A DNA stretch of 64,000 nucleotides. It comes from Blautia hominis. GTDB lineage: Bacteria; Bacillota; Clostridia; Lachnospirales; Lachnospiraceae. The stretch lies in the NCBI GenBank assembly GCA_002270465.1, contig NQOF01000003.1:682001-746000 (forward strand). Reading direction: 5' to 3'. Positions 55,213-63,419 of the stretch are shown here, one piece after another; the first letter of the stretch is position 1; each line of letters opens with the position of its first letter. The notes beneath the pieces were generated by a model that worked only from the letters and a program-made list of their open reading frames with translations, ran no database searches and was not told the origin of the DNA. Both the position numbers and the translations under genes were made by a program.

Positions 55213-55974
55213 ATGAAAACCGTAGAGATAAAAGGTATTAAGATCGGAGAAGGAATTCCAAAAATCTGTATTCCTCTTACAGGAAAAACAAAAGAAGAGC
55301 TCATAAAAGAAGCAGAAACCGTGAAAAATATGAAACCGGATTTGGTCGAATGGCGCGCAGATTGTTATGAGGAGGGAGAGAACAGCGAAAATAGTTTGGA
55401 AATGTTGAAAACGATTCGCGGTATTTTTGACACGATTCCCCTTCTTTTTACCTTCAGAACCGACAAAGAAGGAGGTGATCGTCCCATCACCTGTGCGGAT
55501 TATGTAAATCTTCTGGAAAATGCCGCCAAAACCGGCTTTGTGGACCTGATTGACGTGGAGGCTTTTTTTGACACAGCTAAGACAAAAAAACTCATAGAAA
55601 GCCTCAAAGAGTGCGGTGTCTTTGTGGTTGCCTCCAACCATCATTTTCACAGGACTCCTTCTATAGAAGAGATGGTAAACAGGCTGGAGACTATGGATGG
55701 TTTCGGAGCTGATATTTTGAAGCTGGCTGTTATGCCAAAAAGTGAGGAGGACCTCATGTCTCTTTTGACAGCAACGGTCATGATGAAGAAAAGGACAGAC
55801 AAACCGGTCATCACCATGTCCATGGGAAAAGCCGGAGTTCTAAGCCGTCTCTGCGGTGAGACAGCAGGGTCAGCCGTCACATTTGCAGCGGGTATGAAGG
55901 CTTCGGCACCGGGTCAGATTCCTGCTGACAGGATGCGCAGGACCCTTGCCCTTCTTCATGAAAGCTTTACATAA
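55213..55974 (+). CDS. aroD: Type I 3-dehydroquinate dehydratase
   Basis: Schiff-base enzyme converting 3-dehydroquinate to 3-dehydroshikimate. 253 residues. Motifs: LVEWRADCYE, the general acid/base His in VASNHHFHRTPS, the Schiff-base Lys in ADILKLAVMP and the SMGKAGVLSR loop. AGGAGGAG upstream. Pathway step immediately before AroE, which is divergent. Confidence 0.96.
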   Translation: MKTVEIKGIKIGEGIPKICIPLTGKTKEELIKEAETVKNMKPDLVEWRADCYEEGENSENSLEMLKTIRGIFDTIPLLFTFRTDKEGGDRPITCADYVNLLENAAKTGFVDLIDVEAFFDTAKTKKLIESLKECGVFVVASNHHFHRTPSIEEMVNRLETMDGFGADILKLAVMPKSEEDLMSLLTATVMMKKRTDKPVITMSMGKAGVLSRLCGETAGSAVTFAAGMKASAPGQIPADRMRRTLALLHESFT

Positions 55975-56010
55975 AAAGGATAACATAACAAGAAAAAACG
56001 GGACCAAAAC

Positions 56011-56076
56011 TGTCGAAAAGATTTTTGATTCGTCCAAGCGGTTTTGACAAAATAAACACCCCCTATCGCCTATAAT
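56011..56076 (+). promoter_or_regulatory. Spo0A-type spoIIG promoter
   Basis: TTGACA (56044-56049) and TATAAT (56071-56076) are 21 bp apart, the abnormally long spacing known from the Bacillus subtilis spoIIG promoter that needs Spo0A~P. A perfect 0A box TGTCGAA is at 56011-56017, and TTTTGACA (56042-56049), a reverse 0A box, overlaps the -35. Strong match by layout. Confidence 0.85.
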
Positions 56077-56102
56077 GAACATTACTTATTCCAGATAAGT
56101 AT

Positions 56103-56166
56103 GCAGCGGAAAGAATCACTGCGCATGCAGAGTTACAAATTGCGCGTGTTGCAGTCTTTCTGCTGT
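56103..56166 (+). promoter_or_regulatory. Leader hairpin of spoIIGA-sigE
   Basis: GCAGCGGAAAGA (56103-56114) pairs with TCTTTCTGCTGT (56155-56166) and an inner ACTGC...GCAGT stem extends it. It ends 24 bases before the ribosome site (56190). No T-run follows, so it is not a terminator. Confidence 0.5.
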
Positions 56167-56201
56167 CATGAATGAGTCATACAAGGTTTAGGGGGTGTTT
56201 T

Positions 56202-57089
56202 GTGTACTACGAATTTTACATTGACGTTTTTTTCGTAGTCAATCTGGTAATGGATTTTTTGCTGCTGCGTCTGATAAACCGGGTGCTGAAGGGGACTGCC
56301 ACTCCTCTTCGTTCTCTGGCAGGTGCGGCGCTGGGAGCTGCCGGTATCTGTGTGATCACACTGCTGCCCTTATCGTCCCCCTACGTGCGGGTATTGCTTT
56401 CACATGGAATTTTGGGTGTCCTCATGGTGTGGGTGGGCTGCTGCTGCAGATCATGGAGAAAATTAGTAACAGGGCTTTTGCTGCTGTACGGTTTTTCCTT
56501 TCTCACAGGAGGAATCCTTACTGCCCTGCCGGGAAGCACAAAGGAAGGCTTACTTACGTTTTGTTTCATCACCACAGCCACTTACTGGATTCTCATCTTA
56601 GGAATGCGACTCTTGGAATACTTAAAAGGAAAAAGCTCCGCCATATGCGAAGTCACTATCTTCGCGGGCGGCAAATCAGTGAAAGTCAAAGGACTGTATG
56701 ATACTGGCAACAGGCTGCGCGACACACTCACCAGAAAACCGGTGAGCGTGGTGGAATACGGGAGGTTTGAGGAGCTTCTTGGCGATGACCAAAAGGCTTC
56801 TTTTGAGAGGCTTCTTGGAGGGACCGGGAGCACAGAGGATATCTGTGCCCAATCGGTGCTGGCCTTTCATCCCCATTATATTTCATACCGCAGCGTGGGG
56901 CAGGATAATGGACTAATGCTTGCCGTCACTGTAGATGAACTATATGTATCAGCAGGAGAAGATGGCAGTGTGGTAAAACATGCAGTTTTAGGGCTTGCAG
57001 GGAACCAGCTTTCCACTGCCGGAAACTTTCAGATAATCGTCAATCCGTGCATCGTGAACGCAGAACAGTACGGGGTCCTGCATTCATGA
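56202..57089 (+). CDS. spoIIGA: Pro-sigma-E processing protease SpoIIGA
   Basis: Membrane aspartic protease in the mother cell that activates pro-SigE after the SpoIIR signal. 295 residues from GTG 56202 (YYEFYIDVFFVVNLVMDF), preceded by AGGGGGTG; an in-frame ATG at 56172 has no ribosome site. Five membrane helices in the N-terminal half. The C-terminal soluble protease half has the catalytic DTGN in GLYDTGNRL. Its substrate is the next gene. Confidence 0.93.
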   Translation: MYYEFYIDVFFVVNLVMDFLLLRLINRVLKGTATPLRSLAGAALGAAGICVITLLPLSSPYVRVLLSHGILGVLMVWVGCCCRSWRKLVTGLLLLYGFSFLTGGILTALPGSTKEGLLTFCFITTATYWILILGMRLLEYLKGKSSAICEVTIFAGGKSVKVKGLYDTGNRLRDTLTRKPVSVVEYGRFEELLGDDQKASFERLLGGTGSTEDICAQSVLAFHPHYISYRSVGQDNGLMLAVTVDELYVSAGEDGSVVKHAVLGLAGNQLSTAGNFQIIVNPCIVNAEQYGVLHS

Positions 57090-57140
57090 GGGCACTGCAA
57101 AAGTCAGAAATCGCTTTGACAGTTTTAGGGAGGAGCATAA

Positions 57141-57881
57141 ATGAATATGGAAGCAGCAGCAGAGAGAAAAGTACAGATGCCTGTTTTTTCGGGGTTTTCC
57201 AATATTATATTCAGAAGAGGGGAAGAAATTCATTATATCGGAGGGGCAGAGGTCCTTCCGGCGCCTTTGGACGCAGAGGCAGAGGCGGAAATGATAGGAA
57301 AATTACAGACAGAGGACAATGCGGATGCGAAATCCCGTCTGATTGAACATAACCTGCGTCTGGTTGTGTACATTGCCAAGAAATTTGATAACACCGGGGT
57401 AGGGGTGGAGGATTTGATCTCGATAGGAACTATAGGACTGATCAAGGCCATCAATACCTTTAACCCTACAAAAAAGATCAAGCTGGCAACATACGCGTCC
57501 AGATGTATTGAAAATGAGATTCTTATGTATCTCAGACGAAACAGCAAGACAAAGATGGAAGTTTCCATTGATGAACCGCTGAATGTGGACTGGGACGGCA
57601 ATGAACTGCTCCTGTCCGATATTCTGGGAACCGATGAGGATGTCATTTACAGGGGAATAGAGAGTGAAGTAGAGCGCTCCCTTCTGGGGAAGGCCATTGG
57701 AAAGCTGACCAAAAGGGAACAGACCATTGTGCGCCTGCGTTTTGGCATCAATATGCCGGACGGCAGAGAAAAGACGCAGAAGGAAGTGGCAGATCTTCTG
57801 GGCATCTCCCAGTCTTACATATCCAGGCTGGAAAAGCGCATCATGAAGAGATTGAAAAAAGAGATTGTGAGATACGAATAA
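57141..57881 (+). CDS. sigE: Sporulation sigma factor SigE (pro-form)
   Basis: Mother-cell-specific sigma factor. 246 residues. The N-terminal pro-sequence of about 30 residues ends around EEIHYIGG, the conserved processing region before EVLPAPL. Region 2 shows [12 protein letters not shown] and [13 protein letters not shown]; region 4 shows [21 protein letters not shown]. Linked to spoIIGA by 51 bp with GGGAGGAG. sigG, often next, is not here; a terminator and a repeat follow. Confidence 0.97.
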   Translation: MNMEAAAERKVQMPVFSGFSNIIFRRGEEIHYIGGAEVLPAPLDAEAEAEMIGKLQTEDNADAKSRLIEHNLRLVVYIAKKFDNTGVGVEDLISIGTIGLIKAINTFNPTKKIKLATYASRCIENEILMYLRRNSKTKMEVSIDEPLNVDWDGNELLLSDILGTDEDVIYRGIESEVERSLLGKAIGKLTKREQTIVRLRFGINMPDGREKTQKEVADLLGISQSYISRLEKRIMKRLKKEIVRYE

Positions 57882-57943
57882 AATAGCATTATTTTGAAGG
57901 CTATGGCATAAAAGTATCTGCAGCAAGATTTTAGTGGATTTAC

Positions 57944-58018
57944 AGAACAGCCGTCTATGATACGGAAAAGCAGATCTGTTGGGGTTTGCGTTTTCCATTC
58001 CTAGACGGCTGTTTTGTT
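57944..58018 (+). terminator. Terminator after sigE
   Basis: AACAGCCGTCTA (57946-57957) pairs with TAGACGGCTGTT (58002-58013) around a long loop, followed by T-G-T-T-T. Confidence 0.75.
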
Positions 58019-58035
58019 TCATATGTTTTTGAAAT

Positions 58036-58169
58036 GTAACTGTTCAGTACCCTCACAGTTACAGGCAAAAATCCATGCAGGATCGCCTTTGGCGATGGGA
58101 TTTTTGCTTGGCTGCGGAATGCTTTCTTACGGTCAGCGCAGTGAATGCGCAGATCTACGGAATAGTTAC
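58036..58169 (+). repeat. GTAAC-family intergenic repeat, copy 3
   Basis: 134 bp, the same length as copy 1 and nearly the same sequence, with perfect ATCGCC/GGCGAT hairpin and GTAACTGTTCAGT...GAATAGTTAC ends. It sits between the convergent ends of sigE and the IclR gene. Confidence 0.87.
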
Positions 58170-58176
58170 TTTGAAA

Positions 58177-58932
58177 TCACATATTCTGCTGGATCTCCCG
58201 TTTTTCTTTCAGTATGATTTCTGCAAGCTGGGCAATCCGTTCATCCGACATTCTGGCAGCCGGAGCGGAGATCGAGAAGGCATAGCGGGCCCGCCCTTTA
58301 TAATCAGGAAGGCTGACTGCAATGCAGCGTACACCAAGTTCGTTTTCCTCATCATCCAGTGCATATCCTCTTTTTCTGACTTCCTCTATTTTTTCCTGAA
58401 ACCGGGAGTAATCCGTAATGGTGTGTGGGGTCAGACGGATAATACTGCTTGCATTCCAGAAACGGTGTATTTGTTCCTCATCCATGTCTGCTGCCATGGC
58501 TTTTCCAACCCCTGAACAGTAGAGAGGGATCCGGTTGCCCACCTTGGATACCATGCGGACAGAGTTCTGATACGATTCTTCTTTATAGATATAGACAGCC
58601 TCCGCACCGTCAAGCTGGACAAAATGTACGGTTTCTCCTGTTTTTTCAGAGAGAATTTTCAAATGAGGGCGTACGATCTCCAGGATGTCCATGCGGCTTA
58701 ACAGCCGGTTGGAAAGGCTTAATACTTTTAATGACAAATCATATTTCTGGGTGTCTGTGTCCTGTTTTACATATCCCATGTAAATAAGGGAGCAGAGCAG
58801 CCGGTGTACCGTGCTTTTGTTCAGGTCAAGCTGCCGGCTTAAATCTGCCAGCGCGATAGGACCGTCACATGCCAGGGTTTCCAGGACCAGAAAAAGCCTG
58901 TCAGCCACCTGAATGGGATTTTTTTCTTCCAT
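58177..58932 (-). CDS. IclR-family transcriptional regulator (KdgR-like)
   Basis: 251 residues: an N-terminal winged helix (IALADLSRQLDLNKSTVHRLLCSL, about 23-60) and a C-terminal IclR effector domain. Start: on the minus strand AGGAA stands 6 bases before ATG 58932; the in-frame ATG 58962 has no ribosome site. It diverges from the KDPG aldolase/kinase genes, whose promoter carries an IclR-type palindrome, so it probably represses them and responds to a sugar acid such as 2-keto-3-deoxygluconate. Effector is inferred. Confidence 0.88.
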   Translation of the reverse strand: MEEKNPIQVADRLFLVLETLACDGPIALADLSRQLDLNKSTVHRLLCSLIYMGYVKQDTDTQKYDLSLKVLSLSNRLLSRMDILEIVRPHLKILSEKTGETVHFVQLDGAEAVYIYKEESYQNSVRMVSKVGNRIPLYCSGVGKAMAADMDEEQIHRFWNASSIIRLTPHTITDYSRFQEKIEEVRKRGYALDDEENELGVRCIAVSLPDYKGRARYAFSISAPAARMSDERIAQLAEIILKEKREIQQNM

Positions 58933-59032
58933 AATATATTCCTGCCTTTGGTTATTTTTCACGAATAGGCTTTGGCGTTATTGTAACACTTTCCCATTCA
59001 GGAAACAACCGGAATTTTTTTTCATTTTTCTC

Positions 59033-59060
59033 TTGACAATCTGAGCCGGAGGAGTATAAT
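59033..59060 (+). promoter_or_regulatory. Promoter of the KDPG operon
   Basis: Consensus TTGACA (59033-59038) and TATAAT (59055-59060), 16 bp apart. Confidence 0.88.
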
Positions 59061-59083
59061 TCAAGATAAAGATATCACAATAC

Positions 59084-59096
59084 GAAACGGAGTTTC
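59084..59096. promoter_or_regulatory. IclR/KdgR-type operator
   Basis: GAAAC-GGA-GTTTC, flanked by ATAC and ATA, a palindrome of the shape used by KdgR-type IclR regulators. It begins 24 bp after the -10, so a bound regulator would block elongation or initiation. Confidence 0.7.
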
Positions 59097-59222
59097 ATAA
59101 TGTGGAATCATAAAGGCGAATAGGTAAAAGTGATCCGAACGAATCGGATAAAGCAGCATAGCTGCAATTTCACGCAGGGCGGATGGAAAACCCTGTATGT
59201 GGATTGAAAAAAGGAGGAAATT

Positions 59223-59858
59223 ATGAACGCGATCTTAGAACAGCTTTCAAAATTCGGTGTTGTTCCGGTAGTTGTATTAAATGAAGTGAAGGATGCGGAG
59301 CCGCTGGCAAAAGCATTATGTGAGGGAGGTCTTCCCTGTGCGGAGGTAACATTCCGTACTGCAGCGGCAGAGGAATCTATCCGTACCATGACAGAGAAAT
59401 TTCCGGAAATGCTGGTTGGCGCAGGCACTGTATTGACTACAGAGCAGGTGGACCGTGCAGTGGCAGCTGGTGCAAAGTTCATCGTCAGCCCCGGATTTGA
59501 CCCGGAGATCGTTGACTACTGCCTGGACAAAGATATTTTAGTCCTGCCCGGATGCGTAACGCCTTCCGAGGTGGCGCAGGGGGTTAAGCGCGGTTTGAAA
59601 GTGCTGAAATTCTTCCCGGCTGAACAGTACGGCGGTGTGTCTACCATCAAGGCTATGGCGGCAGCATATGTGGGAATCAAGTTTATGCCTACAGGCGGAA
59701 TCAATCCTAAGAATGTAAAAGACTATCTGACTTGTGATAAGATCTTTGCATGCGGCGGAAGCTGGATGGTAAAAGGCGATTTGATCGCAGCAGGAGAATT
59801 TGATAAGATCAAAACCCTCACAGAGGAAGCCGTTGCTCTGGTGAAAGAAGTAAGATAG
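59223..59858 (+). CDS. kdgA: 2-keto-3-deoxy-6-phosphogluconate aldolase
   Basis: Cleaves KDPG to pyruvate and glyceraldehyde-3-phosphate (Entner-Doudoroff and hexuronate pathways). 211 residues. Motifs: the GLPCAEVTFRT segment with catalytic Glu, GAGTVLT, VSPGFDPE, and the Schiff-base Lys in LKFFPAEQYGG. AAGGAGGAAATT upstream. Followed after a repeat by its pathway partner KDG kinase. Confidence 0.96.
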   Translation: MNAILEQLSKFGVVPVVVLNEVKDAEPLAKALCEGGLPCAEVTFRTAAAEESIRTMTEKFPEMLVGAGTVLTTEQVDRAVAAGAKFIVSPGFDPEIVDYCLDKDILVLPGCVTPSEVAQGVKRGLKVLKFFPAEQYGGVSTIKAMAAAYVGIKFMPTGGINPKNVKDYLTCDKIFACGGSWMVKGDLIAAGEFDKIKTLTEEAVALVKEVR

Positions 59859-59899
59859 GGAAAAAGCCCGGAATCGTTATCATGCGGTCATTGACTGGC

Positions 59900-60042
59900 G
59901 TTACTGTACACTCCGTGTCCAGTAACACGCTTCGCGATGCACAGATATGGAGCATTCTGCCCTATATCGCGCTGGCTGCGTCGGGATTTTCATGCTTCCG
60001 GCATGAAAATGCCTCCCGGTACAGTGGCCTGTGTACAGTAAC
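59900..60042. repeat. 143 bp inverted-end repeat between kdgA and kdgK
   Basis: Perfect 12 bp inverted ends GTTACTGTACAC (59900-59911) and GTGTACAGTAAC (60031-60042), with further TGACTGG/CCAGTCA-like pairing outside. A CATTTTCATGC-type hairpin (TTTTCATGCTTCCGGCATGAAAA) lies inside. Possibly a third subtype of the GTAAC family. Confidence 0.65.
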
Positions 60043-60130
60043 TGACTGGCTGCAGAATAGAAAAACTATGAAGAGCTGTGTGTTTTCACAGAGAAAATAA
60101 TATAGGATTTATGGCAAAGGAGAAATAAAA

Positions 60131-61156
60131 ATGGCAAAAAGAGTAATCACATTTGGTGAGATCATGTTGAGACTGGCTCCGGAAGGATACTATCGTTTTG
60201 TACAGGCAGATACCTTCGGCGCAACATACGGCGGAGGAGAGGCCAATGTGGCTGTTTCCCTTGCAAACTACGGGTTTGACGCAGCATTTGTCACGAAGCT
60301 GCCAAAACACGAGATCGGACAGGCAGCTGTCAATTCTTTGAGAAAATATGGTGTAGATACAACAAAGATCGCACGGGGCGGCGACCGCGTGGGAATTTAT
60401 TTCCTGGAGAAAGGCGCATCTCAGAGACCCTCTAAGGTTATCTATGACCGTGCCGGCTCCTCGATCGCCACAGCAGAATCCTCTGATTTTGACTGGAAAC
60501 ATATTTTCGACGGCGCTGACTGGTTCCATTTTACAGGAATCACACCGGCCTTAAATGATGAAGTGGCAGCCATCTGTCTGGAAGCCTGCAAAGCCGCAAA
60601 AGAGGCAGGCGTGACCATTTCCTGTGACTTAAATTACAGAAATAAACTGTGGTCCAAGGAAAAAGCCGGACAGGTTATGGGTGAAATCTGTAAATATGTG
60701 GATGTCTGCATAGCTAACGAGGAAGATGCTGCCGATGTATTCGGCATTAAGGCTGCCAATACAGATGTTACAACCGGTACCGTAAACCATGAGGGCTACA
60801 AAGATGTTGCAAAGCAGCTGGCTGACCGGTTCGGTTTCTCAAAAGTTGCCATTACACTGAGAGAGTCCCTGTCTGCAAATGACAATAACTGGTCCGCTAT
60901 GTTATATGACGGAAATGATTACTTCTTCAGCAAAAAATACAAAATGCACATCGTTGACCGTGTAGGCGGTGGTGACAGCTTTGGCGGCGGATTGATCTGC
61001 GCATGTTTAAACGGCTATGATGCACAGTCCACCATTGAGTTTGCAGTAGCTGCTTCCTGTCTGAAACATTCTATTGAGGGTGACTTCAATATGGTTTCCA
61101 TGGATGAAGTATCCAAACTTGCAGGCGGAGACGGTTCAGGACGTGTCCAGAGATAA
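60131..61156 (+). CDS. kdgK: 2-keto-3-deoxygluconate kinase (PfkB family)
   Basis: Phosphorylates KDG to KDPG, the substrate of the aldolase upstream. 341 residues of the ribokinase/PfkB fold. Motifs: GEIMLRL near the N-terminus, GGGEANVAVSLANYG, and the catalytic DRVGGGDSFGGGLI (anion hole and base Asp) near residue 280. AAAGGAG upstream. Substrate assignment rests on context; other 2-keto sugar acids are possible. Confidence 0.9.
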   Translation: MAKRVITFGEIMLRLAPEGYYRFVQADTFGATYGGGEANVAVSLANYGFDAAFVTKLPKHEIGQAAVNSLRKYGVDTTKIARGGDRVGIYFLEKGASQRPSKVIYDRAGSSIATAESSDFDWKHIFDGADWFHFTGITPALNDEVAAICLEACKAAKEAGVTISCDLNYRNKLWSKEKAGQVMGEICKYVDVCIANEEDAADVFGIKAANTDVTTGTVNHEGYKDVAKQLADRFGFSKVAITLRESLSANDNNWSAMLYDGNDYFFSKKYKMHIVDRVGGGDSFGGGLICACLNGYDAQSTIEFAVAASCLKHSIEGDFNMVSMDEVSKLAGGDGSGRVQR

Positions 61157-61211
61157 GGACAGATGAAATAGTTATAAATGATAGCCCTTTTGCCATGGGT
61201 GAACATTTAAA

Positions 61212-61250
61212 TAAAAATGGGATGTTGTGAAAACAGCATCCCATTATTAA
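61212..61250 (+). terminator. Terminator after kdgK
   Basis: AATGGGATG (61217-61225) pairs with CATCCCATT (61237-61245), with an inner TGT/ACA. Confidence 0.75.
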
Positions 61251-61389
61251 TACAATGGAAAGCACATGCTGCGGACTTCCATTGCCCTAGGTGGTTGTGG
61301 ATGGGTTCTGCCTGTAACTTTTTGGGTGCTGAGTCGTTACGCGGCGTTCTGTTAAGTAGAATCAAGGATGATTTAGGGAGGGTTTTAAG

Positions 61390-62412
61390 ATGAAAAAAGA
61401 TTTTGATTTGCTTTCATTGGGAGAGATTTTGCTGAGGCTGTCACCGCCGGATAATGAGAGGATTGTGCGCGGTGAGACATTTCAGAAGCAGGTGGGCGGT
61501 GCAGAGCTGAATGTAGTGTCCGGCGCTTCTCTTCTGGGTCTTAGGACGGGGATGATATCCAAGCTGCCGGATAATGCGCTTGGAGTCTACGCCAAGAATA
61601 GAGTCCGTTTCTGTGGGGTAAGTGATGATTATCTGGTGTATGATGAGGAGCCGGATGCAAGGCTGGGAATTTATTACTACGAAAACGGGGCTTATCCAAG
61701 AAAGCCCAGTGTGGTCTATGACAGGCGCCATGCATCTTTTTGCAAGATCAGGGTGGAGGAACTGCCGGAGGAGATGTTTGCGAGTACAAGGTGTTTCCAC
61801 ACCAGCGGCATTACCCTGGCTTTGGCGGAGAATACCAGGAATACTGCGGTGGAGATGATCAAGAGGTTTAAGGAGAACGGGGCGATCATTTCTTTTGATG
61901 TGAATTTCCGGGGGAATCTTTGGACTGGGCCTGAGGCGAAGGAATGTATTGAGAAGATTCTTCCTTATGTGGATATTTTCTTCTGTTCTGAGGATACGGC
62001 ACGATTGACGTTTTTGAAGGATGGGGATGTGAAGTCTATTATGAAGAGTTTTACGGAGGAATATCCTATTTCTATTGTGGCGTCCACACAGAGGATCGTG
62101 CATAGCCCTAAGGTGCATACGTTTGGGTCTGTGATCTATAATGCGAAGGAAGACAGGTATTATGAGGAGGAGCCGTATCGGGATATTGAGGTTGTGGATA
62201 GGATTGGAAGCGGGGATGCTTATATATCGGGGGCGCTTTATGGGCTGCTGGCACATGGGTTTGACTGCCGGAAGGCGCTGGAGTATGGGGATGCGACCAG
62301 TTCGGTGAAGAATACTATTCCGGGGGATCTGCCTTCTTGTGATCTGAAGGAGATTGATAGGATCATACGGAATCATAAGGGGGTAGGGGGACAGGTGGAA
62401 ATGGAGAGGTGA
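61390..62412 (+). CDS. Second PfkB-family sugar kinase (KDG-kinase-like)
   Basis: 340 residues, the same fold and order of motifs as kdgK: LGEILLRLSPP, GGAELNVVSGASLLG, and the catalytic DRIGSGDAYISGAL. A strong AGGGAGGG precedes ATG. Probably phosphorylates a related keto sugar acid; a terminator separates it from kdgK, so it may be regulated apart. Its 3' third is G/T-rich and C-poor compared with kdgK, merging into the following intergenic island. Confidence 0.85.
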   Translation: MKKDFDLLSLGEILLRLSPPDNERIVRGETFQKQVGGAELNVVSGASLLGLRTGMISKLPDNALGVYAKNRVRFCGVSDDYLVYDEEPDARLGIYYYENGAYPRKPSVVYDRRHASFCKIRVEELPEEMFASTRCFHTSGITLALAENTRNTAVEMIKRFKENGAIISFDVNFRGNLWTGPEAKECIEKILPYVDIFFCSEDTARLTFLKDGDVKSIMKSFTEEYPISIVASTQRIVHSPKVHTFGSVIYNAKEDRYYEEEPYRDIEVVDRIGSGDAYISGALYGLLAHGFDCRKALEYGDATSSVKNTIPGDLPSCDLKEIDRIIRNHKGVGGQVEMER

Positions 62413-62427
62413 TGGGTGAGAGGGGAC

Positions 62428-62720
62428 GGTCAAAGGGAAAGGCCGCCAGGGGCAGCAGACCGGCAGGGTTCCTTCTGGCAGATGCCTCCGTCGGCAAGTC
62501 TTGCTAAGAAAAAAATGAAGCCCCGGACAAGGCACCGGGCAGAACCGCAGTCCAGCCTTTATGGCTGAACTGCTCAACTGCCCTGAAATTTCGGATGGTA
62601 ACCGAAATTTCTCCTTGTCCGGGGCTTCATTTTTTCCTAAGCAAGTCTACGCCTCCTACGGAACATCTGCCAGAAGGAACCCTGCCGGTCTGCTGCCCCT
62701 GGCGGCCTTTCCCTTTGACC
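62428..62720. repeat. 293 bp giant palindrome C with two internal hairpins
   Basis: Outer arms of 57 bp are perfectly complementary (62428-62484 with 62664-62720). Inside, a second pair (62501-62532 with 62613-62644) has two mismatches and includes A7/T6 runs next to GAAGCCCCGGACAAGG, giving a terminator-like stem in both directions. At the tip are a GGGCAG...CTGCCC stem enclosing CAGCC-tttat-GGCTG, and a GAAATTTCGG-atggtaa-CCGAAATTTC hairpin. None of the element A/B boxes is present. Function unknown. Confidence 0.85.
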
Positions 62721-63020
62721 TGAGAGCGTAGAGGGGGGGATAAAGCTGAGAGCATAGTGCCATAGGTGACCCAGAGAGCGAAGAGAGGAAGATGAGGGTC
62801 AGAGCATAGTGCCATAGGTGACCAGAAATCGAAGAGGGGAAGATAAAGCTGAGAGCATAGTGCCATAGGTGACCAGAAATCGAAGGGGGGAAGATAAAGC
62901 TGAGAGCATAGTGCGATAGGTGACCCAGAGAGCGAAGAGAGAAAGATAAAGCTGAGAGCATAGTGCGATAGGTGACCCAGAGAGCGAGGAGAAGAAGATG
63001 AGGCTGAGAAGTAGTGCGGA
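62721..63020. repeat. 51-52 bp tandem repeats, about 5.5 copies
   Basis: Unit starts TGAGAGCATAGTGC at 62747, 62799 (TCAGAGC), 62850, 62901 and 62953, after a shortened copy at 62721 and before a decayed one at 63005. Two unit types alternate in the middle: CCCAGAGAGCGAAGAGAG and CCAGAAATCGAAGAGGGG. Confidence 0.9.
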
Positions 63021-63164
63021 GAGGGATGTTGAAAGTGTAGGATGGGTGGTAAGTCTGAGTGTGTAGGGTAAGGGGAGGAAGTGGATGGAGTGTTGGGAAG
63101 AAAGTGGAAAATGGACGAGGTGGAGGGCATAGGATAGGTAATAAGGGTGAAATTTGGTGGGATT

Positions 63165-63419
63165 ATGCGGGTTTGTGATTTGAAGCAGAAGGAAGTTATT
63201 AATATTTGTACTTGTAAGAGTCTGGGGTGTCCATTGGATGTGGAGTTTGATCCTAAGACGGGGTGTTTGACGGCTATTATTGTGCCGGTGCCGGGGAAGC
63301 TTTGTGGGTTGTTTGGACCGGTCAGTGAGTATGTGATTCCTTGGCAGTGTATTAGACAGATTGGTGAGGATATTATTTTGGTGGAGATTAAGGAGGAGAA
63401 GTTTCTGAAGAAGGAATAA
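63165..63419 (+). CDS. YlmC/YmxH-family PRC-barrel sporulation protein
   Basis: 84 residues resembling the YlmC/YmxH family: N-terminal MRVCDLKQKEVINI, then a central segment LGCPLDVEFDPKTG and an IPWQCIRQIGEDIILVE ending, the PRC-barrel pattern. In Bacillus relatives it is linked to sporulation; precise role unknown. Start is ATG 63165 (GGTGGG just upstream, short spacing); a GTG at 63147 is an alternative. The gene is very G/T-rich with few C (63361-63420: 21 G, 1 C), unlike most genes in the window. Confidence 0.78.
   Translation: MRVCDLKQKEVINICTCKSLGCPLDVEFDPKTGCLTAIIVPVPGKLCGLFGPVSEYVIPWQCIRQIGEDIILVEIKEEKFLKKE

Larger units (their letters stand above)
62413..63164. other. Intergenic island with giant palindrome and tandem repeats
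   Basis: 750 bp with no supported gene: palindrome 62428-62720, tandem repeats 62721 to about 63020, and a G-rich tract up to the ylmC-like gene. Long minus-strand open frames here are periodic translations of the repeats. Confidence 0.75.

Noticed and set aside
62721-63020. CRISPR-like array
   Set aside because: Units of 51-52 bp follow one another without unique spacers, and no cas gene is near. These are plain tandem repeats.
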